This document shows positions 1 to 4,702 of a DNA stretch of 5,916 nt, one piece after another. The notes below the pieces were generated by a model, which was not told the DNA's origin, made no database searches, and was given only the letters and a program-made list of their open reading frames with translations. Made by a program: the position numbers and the translations under genes. Location: the NCBI GenBank assembly GCA_900550525.1, contig URSN01000114.1, positions 1 to 5,916 on the forward strand, given 5' to 3'. Origin of the DNA: an uncultured Eubacteriales bacterium. GTDB taxonomy: Bacteria; Bacillota; Clostridia; Christensenellales; CAG-138. The first letter of the stretch is position 1; each line of letters starts with the position of its first letter.

Positions 1-108
1 ATCAGGCACGCTCCATGTTCGGGGTGCACGCTCTGGGGCCCAAGGCTCGGGAAATTCTGGAGCGCGGAGGCAATCCGTATGCCACGACACTGAGGTTTCT
101 GCATGTGG
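1..108. other. Unexplained segment abutting the dehydrogenase fragment (possible insertion end or chimeric join)
   Basis: This stretch does not continue the dehydrogenase in any minus-strand frame. Its GC is about 60%, lower than the roughly 70% of the adjoining genes. It holds an 8-bp direct repeat, GCACGCTC, at 6-13 and 26-33, and the palindrome GGGCCC near 37-42. On the plus strand the frame from position 3 reads QARSMFGVHALGPKAREILE and onward to about position 108, which looks more protein-like than the Arg/Ala-rich shadow after it. On the minus strand another frame ends at a TGA near position 3. No recognisable transposase, terminal inverted repeat or group II intron domain V can be seen in so short a piece. 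I do not recognise it. Confidence 0.4.
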
Positions 109-533
109 TGCGCCCGCGCCCCCGGCGCCGCCGGGCGCGCCGGCTGCGCGCCGCCGCCCACATAGTCCCATACGCCGCCGGCGGACGGGTTCGCCGCGAG
201 CAGGGCGATGGCCTTGGCCGTATCGATCACGCTGCCGCCGCCCACGCCCAGGATGCAGTCCGCGCCGCTGCTGCGGTACGCCTGCGCGCCCGCGTCCACG
301 TCCGCCGCGCGCGGGTTGGGCACGGCATGGGCGTAGAGCGCCGTCTCCATGCCCGCCGCCTCCAGCGCGCGCAGGATGCCGGGCAGCGCCGGCAGGGTGA
401 AATCGCCGTAGGTCACGACGAACACCCTGCGGGGCGCGAGGAAGCGCTCCAGATATTCCGCCGTGCGCGCGCTCTCGCCCGCGCCGAACAGGATGCGCGT
501 GGGAAAGAAAAACTCAAACGGATCGTATGCCAT
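1..533 (-). CDS. Iron-containing alcohol dehydrogenase family protein, N-terminal part; homology lost near position 110
   Basis: The first ~140 residues are the N-terminal Rossmann-like domain of a group III (Fe-dependent, PF00465) alcohol dehydrogenase, cytoplasmic NAD(P)-dependent enzymes of about 385-400 residues that interconvert alcohols and aldehydes or ketones. Visible marks are the opening FFFPTRILFGAGES (8-21), RVFVVTYGDF (36-45), VPNPRAADVDAG (71-82), the dinucleotide-binding GVGGGSVIDTAKAIAL (96-111) and NPSAGGVWDYVGGG (115-128). The ATG at 533 lies 1 nt after the peptidase stop. Family members next show a P-T-T-x-G-T-G-S-E-like segment and later the iron ligands (Asp, three His). 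Here the frame instead reads GARAHHMQKPQCRGIRIASA to the window edge, with no stop but no family resemblance after about residue 140. The gene is therefore either interrupted by foreign DNA or joined to unrelated sequence by misassembly. The missing iron-binding domain means this copy cannot be judged functional. Confidence 0.82.
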   Translation of the reverse strand, partial: MAYDPFEFFFPTRILFGAGESARTAEYLERFLAPRRVFVVTYGDFTLPALPGILRALEAAGMETALYAHAVPNPRAADVDAGAQAYRSSGADCILGVGGGSVIDTAKAIALLAANPSAGGVWDYVGGGAQPARPAAPGARAHHMQKPQCRGIRIASALQNFPSLGPQSVHPEHGACL

Positions 534-534
534 G

Positions 535-1593
535 TCAAACCTCTTCCTTCAAATAATATTCCGCCACGAGGGCCGCGCTTTGCAGGCTGGCGCGGCTGAT
601 GCGCTCCTCCACCGCGTGCGGGCATTTGGCGCCGGTGCCCATCACCAGCGGGACGATGCCGGCGCCCGCCAGGCTGTTGCCGTCGCTGCCGCCCATCGAC
701 CGCGCCGCTGCAAACGGCACGCCCGCGCGACCGCACGCGGCGCGAAAGCGCAGCACGGCCGGGTCGTCCTCCGCCACGCGGTAGCCGCGGTATTCCGTGC
801 GCGCCCGAAAGCGGCACACGGCCCCGCGCTGCGCCGCGCCGCGCTCAAACGCCGCGCGCACCCGGGCGATAAACGCATCGAGCGCCGCTTCGTCGAACGC
901 GCGCGCCTCCGCCTCGAGCGCGGCGCGGGCGCACACCACGTTCGTCGGCCCGCCTGCCAGGAAGCTCCCGATGTTGAACGTCACGCCCGCGGGCGGCTCC
1001 GGCAGCGCGGCCACCGCAGCCGCCGCCGCGCAGATGGCGCTCACGCCCGCGCCTGCGCCGAGCGCCGCGTGCGCCGCGCGGCCGAGCACCTCGACGGACA
1101 GGCGCGCCTTGGTGGGCGTTTGCAGCACGAGCGCGCCCACGTCGAGCGAGCTGTCCGGGATGAGCGCCTGCCGCGCCGCAAAGCCGCCCAGATCCGCCGC
1201 GCGCGAACCGGCGAGCGCGCGCTCCTCCTCCACGGTGAAGAGCACCTCCGCGCTTCGCGCGCTCTGGCTGGCAAGCGCCTCCAGGATGACCGCGATGCCG
1301 GCGCGGTCGTCCGCGCCGAGGGCGGAGGAGCCGTCGCTGCGGTAGCCCTGCGCGTCGCTGACCACGCGCGCCCCGGCCGCCAGCGGCACCGTGTCCATGT
1401 GCGCGCACAGCAGCGCCGGCGCGCCCGCGCCCGGCCGCGCGCCCAGCAGGTTGCCGCGCGCGTCGCGTCGGCAGGCAAAGCCCAGCGCCGAAAGCCGTTC
1501 CTCCAGCAGATGCCGCACCGGCTCCTCCTGCCCGGACGGGGCGGAGATGGCCAGCAGCTGCTCAAACGTATCGAACAGGCGCGCCTCATCCAT
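535..1593 (-). CDS. M20 family metallopeptidase, peptidase T-like
   Basis: A 352-residue cytoplasmic zinc hydrolase of the M20 (PepT/CPG2) family, which cleaves peptide or other amide bonds next to a free carboxylate. The co-catalytic centre is complete: H65 and D67 in CAHMDTVP, bridging D95 or D96 in GADDRAG, catalytic E123 with ligand E124 in FTVEEERALAGS, D147 in LIPDSSLDVG, and H326 in KCPHAVEERI. The lid (dimerisation) domain runs from about 160 to 275 and includes RAAHAALGAGAG (H175) and FNIGSFLAGGPTNVV (207-221), typical of the PepT-like subgroup often labelled YqjE/tripeptidase. SMGGSDGNSLAGAGI (299-313) closes the catalytic domain. Length is near normal (360-380). There is no signal peptide. 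The start ATG 1593 overlaps the MFS stop; its own TGA (537-535) is 1 nt before the dehydrogenase ATG. It may act on peptides, acylated amino acids or another amide brought in by this operon's carriers. Confidence 0.94.
   Translation of the reverse strand: MDEARLFDTFEQLLAISAPSGQEEPVRHLLEERLSALGFACRRDARGNLLGARPGAGAPALLCAHMDTVPLAAGARVVSDAQGYRSDGSSALGADDRAGIAVILEALASQSARSAEVLFTVEEERALAGSRAADLGGFAARQALIPDSSLDVGALVLQTPTKARLSVEVLGRAAHAALGAGAGVSAICAAAAAVAALPEPPAGVTFNIGSFLAGGPTNVVCARAALEAEARAFDEAALDAFIARVRAAFERGAAQRGAVCRFRARTEYRGYRVAEDDPAVLRFRAACGRAGVPFAAARSMGGSDGNSLAGAGIVPLVMGTGAKCPHAVEERISRASLQSAALVAEYYLKEEV
540..548 (-). promoter_or_regulatory. Ribosome binding site of the alcohol dehydrogenase gene
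   Basis: The minus strand reads AGGAAGAGG over the last codons of the peptidase gene, with GAGG 6 nt before the ATG at 533. This fixes the dehydrogenase start and again shows a ribosome binding site embedded in the preceding gene. Confidence 0.6.
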
Positions 1594-2848
1594 CGCTGTG
1601 CCGCACCTCCCTTCCCGCCGCCAGCGCGCACAGCAGGATGGCCGCGACCATCAGCGCGCAGATGAGATAGACCCAGCCGGCAAAGCGCGTATACAGCGCC
1701 GTGCACGCGGCCGTGGCCACGATGCCCAGCGCCGAGGAGAGCAGGTTTGTGAGCGAGTAGACGCCGCTGCGCGCCTCGCTCTCGGAATAGACCGCCAGCC
1801 CGCCGTCCACGCCCGTTTTGAGCATCCCGTAGCCGACGGACATCACCAGCACCGCCGCCACGGCAAGCGGGAAATTCCCCGCCGGCAGGAGCACCAGCGC
1901 GATCAGGCCGGCAAGGCTCAGCACGGAGCTGGCCGTGATGCCGCCAAAGAGGCCCGCGCGGCCCAGCAGCGGGTTGATCAGCAGCATCGCGCCGAGCATG
2001 CCGCCATAGTAGACAAAGCCCAGCGCCGCGCTCTGCATCGTGTCCATGCGCAGAAAGTCCGCAAAATACGGGAGGAAGTACAGGCTCTGGTTGGAGCCGA
2101 TGGTCATGTACACATAGAAGAACAGGTTGGCCAGCGCCATGCAGCGCGCCGCGCGCGAGCGCATCAGGTAGCCCAGCGCCCCGCGGTACGGCGCGAGCAG
2201 CTCCCGCCAGAACGGCCCGCCGCCCTCCTCGCGCCGCTTTTGCAGCAGCTGCGCCCCAAGGCGCGTCTCATGCAGCAGGCGGTGACGCAGCAGGATCATC
2301 GCCGTCATGCACAAAAACGAGACGAGCAGGAACACGCGCTCCGTGGCCACCACGCCGTAACGGTCCACCGCGAGCCCCGCCAGCGGCAGCAGCAGCCCCG
2401 CCACCACGGTGATGATGTTGAACAGGTTGAACGCGACCACGCGCTGCTCGTCGTCCGCATCCTCGATCATGACCAGGTAGTAGCCGATGCTCATGATCTT
2501 GTTGGCGTTGTAGAGGATCGTGCCCAGCAGCGCCGCGAGGAAGCTCCCCGAGAGGAAATAGATCAGCGGCGGCAGCGCGGAGGAGAGCAGGTCGAACACG
2601 AGCGTGGAGCGGCGCCGCCCCATCCGGTCCACCAGCGGCGCGGACACGATGGAGAACACGAACGAGGCCGCCGTGCCCGCCAGCATGATCTGCCCGAGGC
2701 CCGTGTCGGAGACGCCCATCTCCTTGAGGTACATGCTCAGGTAGTAATAATAGAACGTGAACGGGATGCCCCAGAGCGGATGGAAGCAGATGCACACGCG
2801 CGCATTGCCCTTCAGCCGCCCCAGGTATCGCCTGATGAAGCGGAACAA
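1586..2848 (-). CDS. Major facilitator superfamily transporter, 12 TM
   Basis: An integral membrane carrier of about 420 residues from the proposed TTG start (430 if the ATG at 2878 is used). Twelve hydrophobic segments are visible, six on each side of a long basic central loop (RHRLLHET to RSRAAR, roughly residues 207-250). The loop after TM2 has APLVDRMGRRRS (70-81), a good match to the MFS motif A (G-x-x-x-D-R-x-G-R-R); IEDADDEQR follows TM4 at the membrane edge. TM1 is unusually rich in aromatic residues (FTFYYYYLSMYL). The N-terminus before TM1 is basic (RFIRRYLGRLKGNAR), consistent with a cytoplasmic end. The gene starts just after the glycohydrolase stop, and its TGA overlaps the peptidase start within ATGGATGA. 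Efflux versus uptake and the substrate are not evident; sitting between a glycohydrolase and an amidohydrolase, it could move their substrate or product. Confidence 0.92.
   Translation of the reverse strand: MFRFIRRYLGRLKGNARVCICFHPLWGIPFTFYYYYLSMYLKEMGVSDTGLGQIMLAGTAASFVFSIVSAPLVDRMGRRRSTLVFDLLSSALPPLIYFLSGSFLAALLGTILYNANKIMSIGYYLVMIEDADDEQRVVAFNLFNIITVVAGLLLPLAGLAVDRYGVVATERVFLLVSFLCMTAMILLRHRLLHETRLGAQLLQKRREEGGGPFWRELLAPYRGALGYLMRSRAARCMALANLFFYVYMTIGSNQSLYFLPYFADFLRMDTMQSAALGFVYYGGMLGAMLLINPLLGRAGLFGGITASSVLSLAGLIALVLLPAGNFPLAVAAVLVMSVGYGMLKTGVDGGLAVYSESEARSGVYSLTNLLSSALGIVATAACTALYTRFAGWVYLICALMVAAILLCALAAGREVRHSDG
1604..1611 (-). promoter_or_regulatory. Ribosome binding site of the M20 peptidase gene
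   Basis: The minus strand reads GGGAGGTG within the last codons of the MFS gene. Its GGAGG core lies 12 nt before the ATG at 1593, a slightly long but usable distance. It supports that ATG, which overlaps the MFS stop by 8 nt. Confidence 0.6.
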
Positions 2849-2849
2849 G

Positions 2850-3836
2850 TCAGCTCTCCTCCCCCGCGAGCGCGGCATAGTCCAGCCCGTTGTGCGTCCG
2901 CACGCGCGCGCGCACCGGCTCCGGCACGTCCAGCGCGCCGCTGTGCGCGGCGGTCAGCGCGCCCGCGAGCGCCGCGATGGTATCCGTATCCCCGCCGGCC
3001 GACGCGCCCAGGCGGATGGCCCGCCACGCGCTGCCCCCGGCGCACAGGTACAGCGCGAACGCCGCCGCGCACACGTCCGCCGACGGCAGCCCCGTGCCGC
3101 AAAAGCCGTAGAGGAAGTCCAGCAGCGCCGCGTCGTCCATTCTCTCGCGCCTGAGCATGCGCGCGATGCCCGCCACGCGCGCCATGGCCGACGGCGCGCA
3201 GGCGATATACGGCGCGCGCGCCATGCAGCGGGCGGCCCCGCGCGCCGCCGCGGCGAGCACCGCGTCCTGCGGCGCGCCCAGCAGCGCCGCGCGCAGCGCG
3301 AACGCATACGCGCCCGCCGCCTCCAGCGCCTGCGAGGTGAAGTGCGTCGGCATCAGGCAGGCCACGACGCGCTCCTCGAGCGCATCCTCGCCGGCCGCAG
3401 CGTCGAACCACACGACCGACGGCACGCGCATCACGCCGCCGCACGTCGTGCCGCCAAGGCCCGTCGTGTGCGGGTCGGCCCCGGCCTCGACGGCCTCCAG
3501 CGCGCTCTTTGAGCTCGGGCCGATGTACTTTTTTGCCACCGCGTCCGTCTCGCGCACCCAGCGCAGCAGCGCCGCGGCGGTGTTCTCCACCGTCACGGCC
3601 CCGTCGGCCCGGTAGGCGGCGAGCAGGTAGAGGTTCTGCTCCGTATCGTCCGTCACCGCGCCCTGCGGCAGGTCCGCATGGTTCTGCGATTCCTCCGGAT
3701 GGAGCAGCCGGTCCACAAGGCCGAAGCGCGCGCGGATGTCCGGCAGCGTCATGAACTCCGTGGGCATGCCCATCGCGTCGCCGCAGGCGAACGCCTCCAT
3801 CGAGGCGGCGGCGCGGCCGCGCAGCGCCGCGCTCAT
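2850..3836 (-). CDS. ADP-ribosylglycohydrolase family protein
   Basis: A 328-residue, mostly alpha-helical protein of the ADP-ribosylglycohydrolase (ARH/DraG, PF03747) family. Members hydrolyse N- or O-glycosidic bonds to ADP-ribose or related ribosides using a two-Mg2+ centre. Both metal-binding signatures are present: GDAMGMPTEF (19-28) followed by TDDTE (62-66), and near the C-terminus GASAGGDTDTIAALAG (277-292) with D283 and D285. Between them lie CGGVMRVPSV (132-141), matching the family's 'GNGAAMRV' position with changed residues, and THFTSQALEAAGAYA (164-178). The start ATG at 3836 overlaps the isomerase stop as ATGA. The same frame is open upstream to 4223, but that part is antisense-like shadow within the isomerase gene and lacks family features. 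The stop is 1 nt before the proposed TTG of the transporter gene. In a sugar-uptake operon the substrate may be a small riboside or ADP-ribosyl compound rather than a modified protein, but this is inference. Confidence 0.93.
   Translation of the reverse strand: MSAALRGRAAASMEAFACGDAMGMPTEFMTLPDIRARFGLVDRLLHPEESQNHADLPQGAVTDDTEQNLYLLAAYRADGAVTVENTAAALLRWVRETDAVAKKYIGPSSKSALEAVEAGADPHTTGLGGTTCGGVMRVPSVVWFDAAAGEDALEERVVACLMPTHFTSQALEAAGAYAFALRAALLGAPQDAVLAAAARGAARCMARAPYIACAPSAMARVAGIARMLRRERMDDAALLDFLYGFCGTGLPSADVCAAAFALYLCAGGSAWRAIRLGASAGGDTDTIAALAGALTAAHSGALDVPEPVRARVRTHNGLDYAALAGEES
2858..2862 (-). promoter_or_regulatory. Ribosome binding site favouring a TTG start for the MFS gene
   Basis: The minus strand carries GGGGGAGGAGAG (2865-2854) with GGAGG at 2862-2858, 9 nt before an in-frame TTG at 2848. 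It sits inside the last codons of the glycohydrolase gene. The alternative ATG at 2878 has only a weak upstream GGGCTGG, and its first ten codons would simply translate this ribosome binding site into an Arg-rich peptide (MPRSRGRRAD). This is the reason for choosing TTG 2848. Confidence 0.65.
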
Positions 3837-4609
3837 GCGCCGGGGAACAGGCCCGCGATAAAGGCGTAGGCCCTGCGCAGCCGCGCGTCGATATCCTCCA
3901 GATAATAGCGGTACGCGGGCTCGAGCGTGTAAAAGCCCGTATAGCCCTCCAGCGCCGCCTTCACGCCGGCCCAGTCGATCGCGCCCTCGCCGGCGGGCAG
4001 GTGCTTCCTCTCGCCCGCAAAATCCGACAGGTGCAGGTGGCACGGCCTGAGCGCGCGCAGGAACGCCACCGGGTCGCCGCCGGCCTCGCATACCTCGGTG
4101 GTATCGACCATGGGCTGCATGTTGATCGGGCCGAACGAGGCCACATAGGCCGAGAGCTGTTCGGCCGTGGCGCAGGTCTTGGGGGAATTCTCCATCGCCA
4201 GCGTGACGCCAAAGTCCGCGCACGTATCCGCCAGGTAGCGCAGGTTGTCGATGACCGGCTGCTCGAGCAGCGCCTCGTAGCCGGGCACGGCCGGCGTATG
4301 CGGGGGCACCACCAGCACCGCCGTCCCCATGCGCCGCCCCATGGCGAGCAGCTCGCGCGTGAAGCGCCGCCCGTCGTCGCGCATGGTCCTGTGCGCGGTG
4401 TACAGCATGCCGAACATGGCGAGCGGATAATGGATGCTCGCAATGCGGATGCCCGTCCGTTCAAACTTCTTCGTGGCCGCCTCGGACGCGTCCGAAAGGG
4501 CCTGCGGCATCAGCTCCGCGTTGTCAAAGCCGGCGTTCTTGATCCGCCTGAGAGCATCCTCGCTCTCGAGCGGGTACAGCGCGCCGGTGGAAAAGGAATA
4601 CCGGCTCAT
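3833..4609 (-). CDS. Sugar phosphate isomerase/epimerase, xylose isomerase-like TIM barrel
   Basis: A 258-residue soluble protein of the AP-endonuclease-2/xylose isomerase-like TIM-barrel superfamily (PF01261 type), whose members isomerise or epimerise sugars, keto-sugars or inositol derivatives with a divalent metal. Strands and helices alternate as in the family: an early AGFDNAEL segment (26-33), IRIASIHYPL (54-63), TAVLVVPPHTP (96-106) and VTLAMENSPKT (135-145). The probable metal ligands fall in the usual order: E140 in AMEN, D169 in MVDTTEV, H193 in HLHLSDF and E230 in YTLEPA; the segment KHLPAGEGAIDW (202-213) is also standard. Length is typical (250-290). The ATG at 4609 is set by a strong upstream AGGAGG. 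Its TGA (3835-3833) overlaps the next gene's start as ATGA, implying translational coupling to the glycohydrolase. Family and fold are clear; the substrate cannot be deduced. Confidence 0.93.
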   Translation of the reverse strand: MSRYSFSTGALYPLESEDALRRIKNAGFDNAELMPQALSDASEAATKKFERTGIRIASIHYPLAMFGMLYTAHRTMRDDGRRFTRELLAMGRRMGTAVLVVPPHTPAVPGYEALLEQPVIDNLRYLADTCADFGVTLAMENSPKTCATAEQLSAYVASFGPINMQPMVDTTEVCEAGGDPVAFLRALRPCHLHLSDFAGERKHLPAGEGAIDWAGVKAALEGYTGFYTLEPAYRYYLEDIDARLRRAYAFIAGLFPGA

Positions 4610-4619
4610 GGATCATACA

Positions 4620-4625
4620 CCTCCT
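4620..4625 (-). promoter_or_regulatory. Ribosome binding site of the isomerase gene
   Basis: The minus strand reads AGGAGG, a full match to the anti-Shine-Dalgarno core, 10 nt before the ATG at 4609. An ATG at 4616 is closer to it, but it is in another frame and leads to no sensible product. This is the strongest ribosome binding site in the window and fits a gene that, unlike those downstream, has a real spacer before it. Confidence 0.8.
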
Positions 4626-4655
4626 GTCACAGTCAGCCTGTCCGCGCATTTGCGT

Positions 4656-4693
4656 GGTTTGCCGGCGGGGCGGGACCGCCCCGCCGGCAAACC
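4656..4693 (-). promoter_or_regulatory. Perfect GC-rich intergenic stem-loop after the binding-protein gene
   Basis: Positions 4656-4673 and 4676-4693 are exact reverse complements (18 bp, with only GA between them; the practical hairpin is 17 bp closed by a 4-base loop). It begins 10 nt after the stop codon of the binding-protein gene and ends about 46 nt before the isomerase start. The arms consist almost wholly of G and C, flanked by AAA/TTT steps. No U-tract follows in the transcript (the next bases read ACGCAAATG), so it is not a classical intrinsic terminator. Stem-loops at this spot, just after a binding-protein gene, are known in other ABC operons to protect the upstream mRNA 3' end or attenuate transcription, giving more binding protein than downstream enzymes. 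That role is inferred here. Confidence 0.75.
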
Positions 4694-4702
4694 CGTATCC
4701 CG

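Noticed and set aside
1..110. Group II intron or insertion-sequence end
   Set aside because: I considered it because the dehydrogenase is interrupted, but saw no domain V-like GAGC...GAAA...ACGGTTC pattern, no clear terminal inverted repeat and no target-site duplication within the window. It remains only a possibility.
463..1665. Plus-strand open frame of 400 codons
   Set aside because: It is the antisense shadow of the M20 peptidase gene, with Arg/Ala-rich composition, whereas the minus strand encodes all M20 zinc ligands.
1391..3154. Long plus-strand open frame of 587 codons
   Set aside because: It lies antisense to the peptidase, MFS and glycohydrolase genes, is extremely rich in Arg, Ala, His and Gln with low-complexity runs, and has no domain. 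High third-position GC in the real genes removes stop codons from the antisense frames.
3837..4223. N-terminal extension of the glycohydrolase frame up to 4223
   Set aside because: The extension overlaps the isomerase gene out of frame. The family motif GDAMGMPTEF falls 19 residues after ATG 3836, the normal place, and the ATGA overlap supports that start.
4656..4693. Rho-independent terminator
   Set aside because: The stem is strong, but neither strand has a T-run after it; kept as a regulatory or stabilising stem-loop.
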